Source: Anniella stebbinsi (Eukaryota > Chordata > Lepidosauria > Squamata > Anniellidae). From it: a stretch of DNA of 64,000 bases. The DNA is taken from positions 79,495,763 through 79,559,762 of the forward strand of contig JARDYH010000007.1 of NCBI GenBank assembly GCA_029215795.1. Direction: 5' to 3'. The stretch's first letter is position 1; each line of letters opens with the position of its first letter. The translations under genes and the position numbers were made by a program. The notes under the pieces are model-generated. The model was given only the letters and a program-made list of their open reading frames with translations. It was not told the DNA's origin and did no database searches. Shown here in pieces: positions 21,165-33,725 of the stretch.

Positions 21165-21348
21165 GCCAGTGTTGGACTGGGACTCAGGAGATCTGGGTTC
21201 TAGTCCCCACTTGGCCATGAAGCTCACTGGGTGACTTTGGGCCAGTCACCGACTCTCAGCTGTATCTACCTCACGGGGTTATTGTGAGGATAAAATGGAG
21301 AGGAGGGTCATATAAGATGCCCTGGATTCCTTCTGAGTGGAAAACCCC
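21165..21348 (+). mobile_element. CORE-type SINE, sense, partly degraded
   Basis: 'gttctagtccccacttggccatgaagctcactgggtgactttgggccagtca' type sequence and 'gggttattgtgaggataaaatgg' follow the SINE at 4931-5149. The 5' tRNA-like part is shortened. Confidence 0.8.
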
Positions 21349-23290
21349 CAATGGGATGTACATCAAGAGAACAATCCTATGGCCTCAAGCCAGCCAGCAT
21401 CTTGGGAGAGGGGGAGAAGCACAGGATATTTTAGATTCCTGCCTCCAAGTTTGGAGACAGTGCTCTGACCTTGGACCCAGGAATCTGAGGTCCCCACCCC
21501 TCCCTCTTGCAGCCAGCACAGGCAGAACAATGCTGGCTGCCTCTCCAAGTGAATTCAGAGGGAAAGGAAAGGAGGTGTGCCAGTGTGAGGAGAGGGGCTT
21601 GGGGTGCCAGCATATCCCAAACCTGGAGCCCCTCCATCCTTCTTTTTCCCTTCCTTCCCAGATGCCTTAGCTAGATGGGCTAAAATGCCCATCTAGCTAA
21701 ATTGCAGAGCAGGGGGAGAGCACAGGCGAAGATCACCTCCAATGCTTTTGAGTTTGGAGGCTGATGGGAATCCTGATAGGATTGTGCCTAAAATAAATAA
21801 ATTAATAAAGTATGTGATTTTTTTTTAAAAAAACTGCCAGAGGAGATTGCATACACCCACAGATGTATCCCTAATACATTGCACGTGGTGATGGGTTTTA
21901 CTTGTCACAGGAGGCGTTCAGAACCAAACCAAATTACTAAGAGCAGCGGACACAGAAATAATACAAAGCTGCTATTTAAGTAATCTGGTGTTTTCCAGCA
22001 GCAAAAAGAATGTTTTAAGAAATAAATGTTGATCTCCGTATTTCTAGATGTCCTCCAACTGTTAGGGGAAGAGATGCTTGGGAATTGCCCGAAATACACA
22101 TTTATTTCCCCCTCCCTTGCCTTGAATCATCTTGTTATAAACTTTCGTGATTTAACGCAGTGTGTTGGCCCATGCTGAGCATTGTGGAAAGTGACAGCGG
22201 ACAAGGTCAAGGCACCCTTGGTGGTTTTCGACGTGGAAACCATTTCATGTGTGTGATACTCAGGCCACGACACAATGAGAAACGCATTTTAGGGGGGGGG
22301 GGAAATACACAGAATTTCCAGAATCAAGGCACTATATAAGATACTAACCATCATCAATTGTGGGGGGACTAACAGATTTTTTTAGAACCCTTTTCCTTTT
22401 ATTTATTTGTCTTTTCCAGCTGGTTTGCATTCATCCGAAGCCGCAAAGCTCATTAACGTGGTCCCCGCCCCACGCCGTCTCTCGTTTCATCTCTCTTTTT
22501 GAAATGGTCTAGTTGCGGAATTGAATGCAATTTTCTCCAATTGATATTTGAGAGCTGCTGGAGCACGTCTGTTTGGGTTGCAGGAGCAGACGTCCTTTTG
22601 CCGTTCCATCCAAGAGATAATAAAAACAAATGTAAGTGCCAATAAAAACAAAACACGGATATTTTCGATGGCTGAGTGCGGAGCAAAAGGGTCATCCTTA
22701 ATAAAGGAATCACCATCATTGCCCCCTGTTTGGATGTTTTATGCAATGGAATATGCTGCCTTTGTGTCCCTTCCCCCACCCCTCTCAATTCTCATTTGAA
22801 GGCCTGCTGTATCAATTGATTACAATCTTGATATTTCATGCTTGGCCACAGTAAAAGCAGATCTAGGATGGAGGTAGAAATCCATAGCATTTTCATTTAT
22901 GATGGCCTCTCTGAACTCCCCAGATGGCCCAAAGACAAGAAGAATATCGCTGCCTAATTTATGTACCTAGACTAGATGCTCTGCTTAATTGATATCTTAA
23001 ACGGAGATCTGAATGGCTGTTTCTATCTGGGTAATAACATGCCTTATCCCAAATTACAAAACCATTTACTTTATTGATGGAGATTCAGGCATTTTAGGTA
23101 CAATGTTCGTGGCTTTATAACTTCTTACTAATAGGCAACCTGGGTAAATGCCTGCTATTGATTTTTGGAATGTCTTAGATTAAGGCTCAGAATAAAGTTA
23201 TCATATTTTGGGGTTTTGAAAGGATTTCGCCCATACCCAAGCAAGGATATTTATCTTCTGGTCCAAATTGTTGCTTCCAGGAAAATTACG
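21349..23290. other. Single-copy DNA, possible conserved blocks near 22130-22290 and 22540-22720
   Basis: It contains no recognised repeat except short homopolymers. Parts around 22160-22290 keep CpGs ('tttcgacgtgg', 'ccacgacaca'). No exon with recognisable protein similarity is found. Confidence 0.4.
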
Positions 23291-23294
23291 TCCT

Positions 23295-23610
23295 TTTTGT
23301 TCTGAAGCAGGGTGGGGAACTTCAGGCCTGAGGGCCAAATGTAGCCTTTATTTTGGGTCCCAGTCTGGCCCTCAAGTTTCCCCAGATAGCCATGTCCCCT
23401 TCCAACCATTGACCATTTGGTGGTTCCTTGGCTTTTGTGCAGCTTTCCCCCCTCCCCCCCAACTCTAAAATATTAAAATGCCTCTCCAGATCTTTTGGCC
23501 TACAACTCCCAAGATCCCTTACCATGGCTCTGCTGCCTATGATTCATGGGAGTTGTAGGACAAAACATCTGGTGGGCCTCAAGTTGCCCATCCCTGGCCT
23601 AGGGGTGGAG
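23295..23610. mobile_element. Decayed palindromic MITE ('ggtggggaac' ... 'gttgcccatccctgg')
   Basis: The left end 'gggtggggaacttcaggcc' is answered in inverse by 'gcctcaagttgcccatccctgg'. The interior holds 'tacaactcccaagatccc' and its inverse 'catgggagttgtagga'. The same family gives many fragments in the window (345-420, 1140-1185, 11289-11345, 36145-36210, 37062-37190, 56125-56185). The ends resemble hAT MITEs, but no target-site duplication could be confirmed. Confidence 0.6.
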
Positions 23611-25430
23611 GGTGCATGGCAGGTTGCATACACACACAACTCTGTCCTCGTAACACCATACCACTGTTCCCATAGCATCTGCCTCACTCTGCCTAATGGT
23701 AGGGCCAGTCCTTGTTGCTGCAATTATATTGCAGTGTAGTCTGTCATTCCTTTGTACCTGGGTTTCACGTTGAGTGCAATGGCCACATTTTGAGCCAGAA
23801 CCCATTTGTATCTCTTCTCCCCAGCAAGAGGAAGGCCTTCTTGCAAGCTCTTCGGGATAGGGAAGGACAAATCAATCTATTTTCAGTATGTGTCACTTTT
23901 GCATGCGTTCAATCGTACGTCTGTTCTTCCTATTTCTGCATTTATCTCTCTTTGTTTTTCAAAGCATGAAAATTCACAATTACGCACTTAATGTCATATT
24001 TCTAAGCACATTATCATTTTTCTTTGCTCTTTCTTTCTTTCTTTCTTCATCCAAGAACTGCGTTGGAATATCCAGGAATTGTGAAAGCCAGTGGACATCT
24101 ACCTACGTTCTGAATCTGATTTGGTCTGGAAGATGCTGATCAGGTAACTTCATCTTGTAATTTGCAAACATCAATTTCCTCAAGCATCCCTACCTCCTAC
24201 AGGTGGCTTGGAAACCCACTCAACAGTAGAACTATTGAGAAATAAACCTTGCTTGCCAGTGAACAGCATAATTTAATATTGGCTCCTGGAGAACAGTACA
24301 ATGCAAAAACTAACTTGTTTGAAATATAAATTAATTTGGACCTCCTTTCATGGAGCTTTTTGGAACTGACTACAGCTTGGCTTTAGTAACCACTTTCTGC
24401 CACATTTAAAGATTGGTGTGTTTTGTACTCCCTTTCTGTTTGTTTGTTTGTTTAGTTTTTAATTAACATTTCATTAACACCTGTTTTTAATTAACATTTT
24501 TTAAAAATAAAATGGAGAGTCCAAAATTGTCATAAGCAGGTAAAAATTGTACATATGAGGAATATGCACACCCCCTACTCTAGCAGAATTAACATAAATA
24601 CAGCATTTGTTTTGGAATTGGTTTTTTTTTAAAAAAATACTATCATTCCAATAACGTTGTACATTTTCCCAAACACCCACAAGCATCTTTAAAGGTTGCA
24701 AGGCTATGGATTTCTCCTCCCCATTATAAACTTTCTGTCTCCTTCGCTTTTTTCTTGAGAGCCTCCTATTTTCATTATTATAAAGATCTTGCTGTGAGTT
24801 CTCCTGTCTGATTACTCTGAGTGGGTCTATCACTATGTTTTTGTCTAAACTGTCATCTGATGGGAGTCAGGATGAAATGTTCCTTTGATGGCTGTGGATG
24901 CTTCCTGAATGAGCAATTCGCCTGCAGAGGTGAAGTGAATGTGTTTGGGGGGGGGGGGGAGGGGAGAAGATCAGATTAATGTTCTGCAAGATTTGTGTGT
25001 GCAGGAGACAAATACCAGTTCTATACTTTTGAATGGGTGACAGAGAGTGAAAGCCTCTGTGAGAGAGAAATGCCGAGATATTACCATTCTCTGCCCGTTT
25101 CAGAGCAGTTGTGCAACATCTTTCTCAAGGATTCACAGCAATGGCCAGCCGGCCTTTTTCCATGGTAAGTTAGGATAAAGGCACCAAACATGGCTAGTGT
25201 CTTTTATGGCAAGGTCAGGGCCAGCCCTACCTTTAGGTATTGTGAGGCAGTCACCTCAGGAGGCAGATGATGGAAAGTGGCATCAAGGTTCTGGAGGAGA
25301 GAGAGTTGAGCTTTGCTGTGCTGGCTTCCTTGTGTTCTGTAAGATAGCCTGCTGCCTTCAGGTGTGGTAGAGGACACTACCAAATCCAGACCCCTTGGCT
25401 TTCCTCAGATAGTCACACCATGGCAGTGTT
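23611..25430. other. Single-copy DNA with microsatellites
   Basis: It holds a (CTTT)n run at about 24025-24048, (TTTG)n at about 24438-24452 and a G run at about 24949-24959. Open frames are short and unconvincing. Confidence 0.45.
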
Positions 25431-25433
25431 GGA

Positions 25434-25560
25434 GCCAGGTGGGCCTCAGTGGGGAGCTCATTCCATAGTTAGGTGCTACCACTGAAAAGGCCCTCTCCCT
25501 TGTTGCCACCTTCCAAGCCTCACTCAGATGAGGCACTTGGAGTAAGGCCCTAGATGTTGA
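25434..25560 (-). mobile_element. LINE 3' coding remnant, antisense
   Basis: 'ggggagctcattccatagttaggtgctaccactgaaaaggccctctccc' read on the minus strand gives the LINE C-terminal block (RAFSVVAPNYGMSS-like). It is similar to 12310-12370 and 53340-53400, but with indels. Confidence 0.65.
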
Positions 25561-26250
25561 TCATTGTGTCTGAATACCTCATATTGGGAGAGGGGTTCCA
25601 TCAGTTTAAGCCAATTACCCATGTCTCACCTCTTCATTTCTTCCTCTGCTGCCAAACAGTGCCACATGCTTTGCATGCAGAAGATCCCTCTCAATTTCCA
25701 ATCCTGGCATCTCCACATAGGTTGCAAAAAATTACTACTCATTGTAAGAAATACAGAACTAAATGGACTAATGATTTGTCTGTGTACCATGTTCCTGTGA
25801 TTATGTTCTACTATTCCGTCATTTCTAGGGTGGCTGTGGGTGTCGAATCATAATGAATAGCTTGTGTCAGATATGGCCAGGCTTATTGCCTGTCAATCTT
25901 CCCATTTACATTGAAGATAACTGTGTAATTCCATCTGGCATCCCACTCTAAAGCAATCCTGTCTGAACAAGCAGAGGGTCAAGACATATTATGATCATTT
26001 TGAGGATCTCTATTTCTGACAAGGTCCGTGAGTTGCTGGTTACTACACAAATTATATGCCACACTGTAATAAAGCCGCTCTCCCTCTAGTCCTTATGTGC
26101 CTACTGAAGGATGCCAAATCATTATTTTAATGCAAACAATACAATGTTCCCAAGCTATGCAGTTTCATAAGCAGTTGATGCGGTATCGTCATCATCATCT
26201 TTTTCCACTGGCAAATGTGTATGGCTAAAGTTCCTTTCTACTTTAAGTTT
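25561..26250. other. Single-copy DNA, nothing recognised
   Basis: No repeat or gene signal is seen. Confidence 0.45.
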
Positions 26251-26251
26251 A

Positions 26252-26362
26252 GAACATAAGAAGAGCTCTGCTAGATCTGACCAAGGGTCCATCCAGTCCA
26301 GCACTCTGTTCACACAGTGGCCCACCAGCTGTTGACCAGGAACCCACAAGGACATGACTGCA
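26252..26362 (-). mobile_element. Dispersed repeat, antisense copy
   Basis: 'acataagaagagctctgctagatctgaccaagggtccat' and 'ctgttcacacagtggcccaccag' are the inverse of the repeat at 41007-41234. Confidence 0.75.
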
Positions 26363-27175
26363 ACATGTATTTTGGAACATTTTTTGAGCTGAGAATTGCA
26401 CCCCTGAGCTCAGAGATGTGTGAACCGCATTGTGACCCACACATTATTCCTGAAGGTGTGGATCAGGTCCAGTCACTTTTAAATGAGGAATGAATGAAAT
26501 CCTTTACTATCTTTATATCAACCCCTCCTGTTTGCTGGAGGAGGCTGTTTCCCTAGTAAAGCACTGATAGCCTTCCCCATTCAAAGCATCTAAGAGAGAT
26601 CTCTTTTATCACATAGAGGTGTCCATTGACTGCAAGATTCTACTTGGACACTGATTTGGCACTTTGGAAAACGATCTGCGTTGCTTGGACTAATTTGCAA
26701 GCCAGGCACCAAAGCTCAGACAAGATTTGGAAATCTGAGGCTTCATGCTTCCCATTGACTATCGTGGGATTTTATTAAAGAAACAACCAATGAATTTGTT
26801 TTTGCTTGTCAGATGTGGATGAGAGTTTTCCATCCCTATGAAGGGGGCTTCTATTTTCCTGCCTCATTCTCAGAGCAGGTTATAATTTATTTTGAATTTG
26901 TGTTAGCAGTGCTTTTGACCTCAGCTAATCACTGTGAGTTGGTTGAGGGTACTGTATAATACAAAGAAAAATATAGATATCTCACCATGGCTCTACAGTC
27001 TCCCCGGCCGCCTGCACTTCCTGAAATGAAAAGGAAGGAAGGGATTTATGATGACTTCTCCTAGGCAGGAAGTCAGGACTGGATTAAGGCCAGCTGATGC
27101 CCTAAACACAGCCCAATAATGGTGCCCCCTTGGCCCTTCCATTGCTTAGCCAGCAAGATATTAAGACTCAATACT
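26363..27175. other. Single-copy DNA
   Basis: A weak hAT-end-like 'aggactggattaaggccagc' occurs at about 27077-27096 and resembles a diverged CAGTGCCGGATTTA-type end. No partner end is identified with certainty. Confidence 0.35.
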
Positions 27176-27236
27176 ACTACTACTACTAATAAATTTATTT
27201 CTTACCCACCTCTCCGTTTGGATAAGAGTTGAAGGT
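27176..27236 (-). mobile_element. LINE 3' end fragment, antisense
   Basis: A (TAC)n/(AAT)n run is followed by 'tttcttacccacctctccgtttgg', the reverse of the LINE terminus seen at 46560-46595. Confidence 0.65.
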
Positions 27237-27300
27237 GAAATAAGACATTAAAAACTCATTGTTCTTCAAGGCCATCATCCCCCACGCCAGAACACACAAC

Positions 27301-28280
27301 TAGGGGTGTGCACGGACTCCACAGATCGAATCAGGACCAGGATCGGGACCTCCAATTTTGTCCCGGATCAGATCAGACAAAATCGGAGGCCCCCTGGACC
27401 GGACTGGGCCTGATCCCGATCCAAAAATCATACATCTGATTTTTGGATCGGCTGCCATTTTTATTTTCCCCATAGACTTGCATGGGGGAAGAAAGCTTTC
27501 CCCCAATGCAAGTCTATGGGGAAAAAATGGTGGCGGGTGGGTGAGGGGGGCCCTAACTCCCTCCTCGCGGTTCTTAACTCCCAGGGCTGTCCGCTGTGGA
27601 CGGCCCCGGCAGGGTAAGCCCCCTCCCCCTGTTTACCTGCCGGGACTGTCCGCTCCCCTCCGCCGCTGGCCGCTACTGTGAGCAGGCTTCGCGGCCTGCT
27701 CCTGAGTAGCACGCCAGGTGATGACATCACCTGCCGCACTACCTAAGGGCAGGCCATGAAGCCTGCTTGCAGTAGCGGCCAGCGGCAGAGGGGAGCGGAC
27801 AGCCCCGGCAGGTAAGCGGGCTGTGGGCCTCCCTCCCCCTCCCCCCTGCTTACCTTCCAGGGATGTCTGCTCCCCTCCGCCGCTGGCTGCTACTGTGAGC
27901 AGGCTTCGCGGCCTGCTCCTGAGTATCGCGCCAGGTGATGACATCACCTGGCATGCTACCTAGGGGCAGGCCGCGAAGCCTGCTCGCAGTAGCGGCCAGC
28001 AGCGGAGGGGAGCAGACGTCCCCAGAAGGTAAGCCCCCTGCCCCCGTTGTCCGCTTCCATTGGTGGGTGCCCACTGGCGCCCGCCAATGGAAGCGGCGGC
28101 GGGTGCCAGTGGGCGCCCGCCGATCCTCCAATCCATTCTGGTCTGGATCGGGTCCTTTCCGGATCAGATCGCATTAGACCGGACGATCCAGCGGGGTGAT
28201 CGGAAATCGGATAATTGTATCCAATTTCCCCTGGATCGGATCCGGATCGTGGATCGGACCCGATCCAATGCACACCCCTA
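27301..28280 (+). mobile_element. Palindrome-chain hAT element, copy 1, 980 bp
   Basis: The ends are TAGGGGTGTGCACGG and ATGCACACCCCTA. A perfect 8-bp target-site duplication, cacacaac, lies at 27293-27300 and 28281-28288. Two tandem palindromic units are centred near 27721 and 27940 (GGTGATGACATCACC), each with GTAAG/CTTAC-type words at its edges. It also has a palindrome around the ATAGACTTGCAT word (27470-27530). This is the most diverged of the five copies and lacks one small palindrome present in the others. There is no transposase, so it must have moved with a transposase encoded elsewhere. Confidence 0.93.
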
Positions 28281-28288
28281 CACACAAC

Positions 28289-28940
28289 TATATTGAATAT
28301 AAACTGTTTTTTATTATATTTTTATATTTCTTAAAATTAGATGGCTACAGCTATGGTACCGGTACTCTGTGGTGCCCCCTTTCCCTTGGTACTCTAAGCA
28401 TGTGTTTATATTGCTTAATGGTTAATCCAGGGCTGCTGGAAACCAAAGAGGCTACAGGCTGTCAGAGAGAGGATTGTACGATGAAAGACAGGGCACTCAC
28501 ACTCACTCCTCAGTCATCTCATAAGGAAGGCAAGCACAGGGACCCTGAATCAAACCCATGAAAATTTCTCTAGAATTTCTTCCCCTTTGAAGTTCTTTTT
28601 GAAAGCAATTTCTTTAGCATCAAATTGAATGAGAATGGTTGGAGAAATTTTCAGCACAGCTCTAGTATTTAGCGCTGATTCTACAGTTTGCCTGTACTTG
28701 GGAGCCCTTTAGTAGTTCACATTTTCTGGCGCTCTTTGTCTCTCCTCCCCTCAAACACCATCCACTTATATCTCTGTGATTATTCCTTTATCTAGTGCTT
28801 CATTACCTTATGTTTGTGCACCTGGAGTACTGGGACGGCTTGACAGCCAGATGGAACAGTCACCTGGCTCTTTTTTTAATGAAACAAAATGAGATTTGCT
28901 TAATTTCAGCCAAATGGATGATAACACTTCATGCGTCTCA
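28289..28940. other. Single-copy DNA
   Basis: 'aaattttcagcacagctctagtatttagcgctg' near 28647-28680 resembles the right part of the MITE at 11671-12600. Otherwise nothing is recognised. Confidence 0.4.
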
Positions 28941-28944
28941 TGAA

Positions 28945-29020
28945 GTGGGCTTCAGTCCACAAAGGCTTGTGCCCGCAATAAATCTGTCAGTTTTTAAGGT
29001 GCCACATAAGTCTCTTTGTT
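28945..29020 (+). mobile_element. Fragment of the 'aataaatctgttagtctttaaggtgccac' repeat
   Basis: It is shared with 17030-17160. It is non-coding and the family is not named. Confidence 0.55.
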
Positions 29021-30040
29021 GTGTCCCCACCCTGTTTAATTTAATTAATAGGATCCTCTATTGAAAGCTACAGGATGGGGAGAGGGGGGCAGGCAGCATT
29101 GTTTTTGAAACAATGGAGTTTGCTAGGACGAAACAAAGGTTTCTTTCAAGACTTGCTATATCAAAGTTTGTTTTCCAGAGTGTTGTCGGCCTGCCTTACG
29201 CAATGCAGCTGTGATTAATTAGACCTACTTTCAGCAGGCTCCTAATTCTTAAAGCTATGTGCAAATACGTTATAAACTTCTATTTATTTCTGCGGGAGCA
29301 GCAGGGCAGCCTCAAGGGTTAAGGGTGGCTCATGGCCAAGTGCTATCTACTACTTGCTAGTGGGCTTCTTGATGTGGGCTTCCCTGGCAGCAGTGGGAAA
29401 TGCTCCACAACATCCTGAAGTGATGGTATCTCGGGTGACCTGGGGTATTGTGGTTGAGGATTTCGCTTGTGCTTGCCAAACAGTTGAGCATGGCCTGTTC
29501 ACAACTCAGAATTTGAGCACAAGCAGGAGGATGTGTTTTCTGAAAATGTTTGTAAATTTCAGAGAAATAGCCGATTGACATGGTGCGATTTTAAAAATGT
29601 GCAATTTCGTGCTTTGGTCTATGGGGGGGGGGGGAGTTGAGACACTTTGAAAAAGACTCAGAATTTTGCCCAACTTTCCTGTTCACACAAATTCCAAGTC
29701 CTTGCAGAAATCAAAGGAGAAGTGAGCGCCAAATCGATGCTGAAGGAATGTCGGTGAATGCAAACATTGCTAGTTCACCCATCCCTAAGTAGTGTTGGGA
29801 ATTTTAAGTCCTTTGGTGGAATGTCAGAAGTTCAATGCTTTTTGACCCAGATGAGCCAATACAGAGATATTCTGAAGGGACTGAAGGAAAAAAGAGAGGG
29901 ATTTTGAAGACTGTGCCAAATGACAGTGAAGGAAGTTTCTGAGGAACCAGTGGAGAGGAAGAGACAGAAGAGAGGTCCTGAGACAAGATCAGTAAAGAGC
30001 AGCAGTAGTATTATGCTGTTCCCTGAGTAACCGCTCAGTT
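29021..30040. other. Single-copy DNA with a possible decayed MITE end at about 29780
   Basis: 'agttcacccatccctaag' at 29773-29790 looks like an inverted transposon tip (CTTAGGGATGGGTGAACT). Its partner is not certain. A G run lies near 29624-29635. Confidence 0.4.
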
Positions 30041-30048
30041 GACAACCA

Positions 30049-30368
30049 TAGGCTGACCATCTGAAAAGGAGGACAGGGCTCATGTAACTTTAACAGTTGT
30101 AGAGAGAAGGGAATTTCAGCCAGTGTCATTTGTATGCAATTAGTTCCTAGTGAAATCCCCTCTTCATCACAACAGTTAAAGTTGTAGGGGCCCTGCCTTC
30201 TTTTGTATATGGTCACTCTAGTATAGTGCCTGCAACTTTAACTGTTGTGATGAAGAGGGGATTTTACCAGGAACTAATTGCATACAAATGACACTGGCTG
30301 AAATTCCCTTTTCTCTACAACTGTTAAAGTTACATGAGCCCTGTCCTCCTTTTCAGATGGTCAGCCTA
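30049..30368 (+). mobile_element. 320-bp foldback hAT-like element, copy D
   Basis: The ends are TAGGCTGACCATCTGAAAAG and its inverse. A perfect 8-bp target-site duplication, gacaacca, lies at 30041-30048 and 30369-30376. It has the same internal inverted-dimer layout as 3315-3634. Confidence 0.94.
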
Positions 30369-30376
30369 GACAACCA

Positions 30377-32030
30377 GCTATCAGTAATTGAGGCCTGGTG
30401 TTACTTCTCAGTCCTGGGCTGAAGAACATAGATTTGCATAAACATTGCTTATGGTAATGTATATGTATAGATGCTGTGAATGTTTGTGACCTACAGACGC
30501 AAGGCAATAGGCTTAGAGGCCTGGATTTTTTCTGTTTGGAGGGGGTATCACTGAGAGGAGTAGTTCTATTTCTCCAATTAGGATTCATTCCCTGGTTATT
30601 TAAATTTCATTTCTTCAGTTAAGTTTCATTAACTGGTTCAAACTGTACTTTCTGTTTTGGGAGATGGGAATATAAAAAGAGAAGAGAAAGCCATCCAGGG
30701 AGAGCCAGGAAAGATGAGAGTATGATGAAAGAGCAGAAAGAAGCCGCCTGAAGAAGTCTAGGTGTAGTTCAGGGTAAAAGAACTTGCGTTTTTGCAACTT
30801 TTATTTTCTTGTAATGCCTTTTGTATCACACAGCTCTGTTGACTAAATACCTTTAATTGTACTTTGCTCATTTAAATATATTAGTAAACTGTTGTGTTCA
30901 ATCTAAAGTATCTGGGGTTTCAATCATTCCACAGCAACTGTCTAAACACCATGTTACTGGGAAGGGGGAGGTAAAAGAAAGAAGGTGGGACTCTTAAGGA
31001 GGAAGAGATGCTTAAGGAGTTGCGCAGGGGTCCAGGTCATAGAATGAACCCTGATAGATGCAAATTTAGAAAATAAAAGACTATAATTTATATGAAATAC
31101 AATACATCTCCCCATAGTGGGGCAATGGAACTAGGCCACCTGCTGTTCTCCTTCCTTATGCGTCTTTATCTTTAAACTGGACTTGGACTGGACAGCTTCT
31201 CAAACAATGGATGCCTCGGTTTCATAACGAATGCAAATAGAACTGAATTGGTCCCATTTGGTCCCGTTGCTAATTTGCTATGGAACAAATGCATGGCCCT
31301 AATGCAGTGGACAAACAACTAAATCTTGGAACTCATGAAGAAGACTGAGCACCCTTTTTGTCTTTTGCAATTGGTTACGCTGCCACTACTTGGGTACGGA
31401 TCAACTGGTGGATGGTTTGGTTATGACGCATATTGCTGGGAGACTGAGATGGCCTTCTCTTATACTCTTTTCAATCTGAAGATTCCCAGCCATAAAACCA
31501 TTGCCCATTGCCCATTCATTTCATGTGAAGTAGACATTTTATGAGTAAATCAGGTTAAAGTTTAATCAAAAGAGGATCCTGCATTTTCAAAATAATCTCA
31601 ATTGAATTACTCTTTTAAAAAATTAAAAATCAAAGTGTAATACTTCAGAAGCAATTGGATCAGAAGTTGGGAAATGCCAATAGCACAATTCTCTGCCTTG
31701 AAAGCCTGTCCTTCAAAGTGACTTACTCCCATCAGTTTCCCTAAATAACTCATCCAGTCTGATGGGTTGCTCATACCAGCATTTATTTTGCTCCATATCA
31801 TTGATAGCTTGTAAGCCTGAGGGCATAGAACACCTGCAGAAGCTTGACATTCTCATTTACACGGTGCAATGTGCTTGTTGCTCAAGTAACATACATTTAT
31901 TTGTTACATTTATAACCCGCCTTTCCTCCAAGGAGCCTGATTCAAAGTGCTGGTATTGCCTTTAAGGTGGAAAAGAGGGGGCAGGGGAACAGCAGCACCT
32001 GAAATTGCCCAGAGAGGATGTCTCTGGCAC
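30377..32030. other. Single-copy DNA with a LINE/SINE-tail fragment at about 31890-31940
   Basis: 'catttatttgttacatttataacccgcctttcctccaaggag' near 31888-31932 is the antisense 3' tail of a SINE/LINE. No gene is recognised in the remaining sequence. Confidence 0.45.
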
Positions 32031-32307
32031 TACAGAATCCTAGAATCCTAGAATAGTAGAGTTGGAAGGGGCCTATAAGGCCATCGAATCCAACCCCCTG
32101 CTCAATGCAGGAATCCACCTTAAAGCCTACCTGATAGATGGTTGTCTAGCTGCATCTTGAATGTTGTAACCACTCTAACAGTCAGGAAGTTTTTCCTGAT
32201 GTCCAGCCAGTATCTGGCTTCCTGTATAACTTGAGCCCATTATTCCGTGTCCTGCACTCTGGGTTGATCGCAAAGAGAGCCTGGCCCACCCCTGTGTGAC
32301 AACCTTT
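32031..32307 (-). mobile_element. CR1-like LINE 3' end, antisense
   Basis: It starts with 'cctagaatagtagagttggaagg' and continues with 'tccaaccccctgctcaatgcaggaatccacc' and 'tcaggaagtttttcctgatgtccagcc', the typical CR1 3' region on the minus strand. No intact coding sequence remains. Confidence 0.85.
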
Positions 32308-33250
32308 CATGAGTTGGGATCAGCCAACCAGAAGGATTGCCTCTTTCCATGCAAGCTGAATCCATATTTTGGAGGGCCCTGGGGCAAGACACATTCGATG
32401 GGCCCCCTTTTCACTGAGTCTACCTTCTCATCAGCTGCTTTAATTCTCATCCTCCAAAATGTCTGGAGTCATCAAGATGCCTACCAGTGCTCTACCTGCT
32501 ACACGACATCAGCCCATCCAAATTTCTCCCTGCGTTTTGGATTTCAAAATCATCTGGGTTTGTTTCTGAACTAGAAATGATGCATTAGGTATAGCCTATT
32601 ATTCCGTCTTTGTTTCCAAACGATGTGAAGTTAGTTTGTTGAATTTTTGGTTCCTGAAGTTCCTGTATCTGCCATGTATCTCCCCCACCCCACTCTAAAC
32701 TGCTTTGGAACACTGGAGGCCAGTGGATAAATAGGCTATAAGCCATGCGGTAGTCTGGGAGCTGTGGCACAAGTCATCAGGAATTTCCTATTGAAATCTG
32801 ATTTCTCAAGCATCCCTATCCAATGCATGAACAGGCACGCTCCTATTAGGGCCTGGGATCAGGGCCAGTGTCAAAGGTGAGCATGGTCAGGCACCTGCTG
32901 AGGGCCCATTGACAAGAGTCCCTTGGACTTGCTCCTTCTCTTCACCATGGTAGCCTCTTTGTTCACCTTCTTCTCTCTCTGGCCAAAACAATGGTGGTGA
33001 GATGAAGGAGCAGAAAATGCCACAGCACACTTGCTCATTGGCTCTGTGCCTATCAAGCTAGCAAGTGGTAGCAATGATGAGAAAGAGGATGAGAAGCAAT
33101 GGCAGCTAGGGACAATGGTGGCATTGAGAGGTGTTGAGAAGGTTGACTCATCGAGGGAGGGAGGCCACTGATGGTGTCTTCTCCAAGGACCATCAGAAAT
33201 TGGGAGCCAGCCATGCTTGGGATAGATTCCAATACACTTGTGAGCACTAT
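32308..33250. other. Single-copy DNA, nothing recognised
   Basis: A 204-codon minus-strand frame (33485-32871) crosses into the neighbouring transposon and has no recognisable domain. I treat it as chance. Confidence 0.45.
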
Positions 33251-33725
33251 GCCCCCTTCTACACCACAGATTTTCCCCTGGGTCGTCCCTGTGCATCCAA
33301 ATGATGCACAGGGCATCCTGGGGGCAGCCAGGGACGACCCAGGGATGACCCTGGGAAAAGCCCGGGATAGTGGAAACCGCTGATATCCTGATATTTCCAT
33401 CATCCCGGGTCATGAAATGGGGCATGGAGCCACGTGGGAAGCCTCTGTGCCCATAGGGGTGGGGTGGGGACAGCCATTCTGCCATCCTCAGGAGGGCGGG
33501 GTGGGCTGGAGGCGTGCACGGGTCCCCCCCTTACCTCTTCCACCGCGCGACGCTCCCTGTGCCTTAAAAACACACACACACAACTCAAATGGCAGGCACG
33601 ACAGTGTGACATCCCTCCTTCCTCCTGGGATATTCCTGTGTGGATCCGGAGCGATAATCCCGGGAACAGGTATGTCTGGGATCGTCCCCTTTCCCTCCCT
33701 CTACACCCGTAGGTGTAGAAAAGGC
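33251..33725. mobile_element. Small DNA transposon with CTTCTACACC / GGTGTAGAA ends
   Basis: The left end GCCCCCTTCTACACC is answered in inverse by GGTGTAGAAAAGGC. The interior is GC-rich and has an inverted 'gggtcgtccctg...cagggacgaccc' stem at about 33282-33343. The end recurs at 163-177 and near 58790-58810. Only 'ctat' matches on both flanks, so the target-site duplication length is unresolved. Confidence 0.65.

Noticed and set aside
32871..33485. 204-codon minus-strand frame
   Set aside because: It crosses from single-copy DNA into a small transposon, and I recognise no domain. A second long frame overlaps it on the same strand in another phase. Chance is the simplest explanation.
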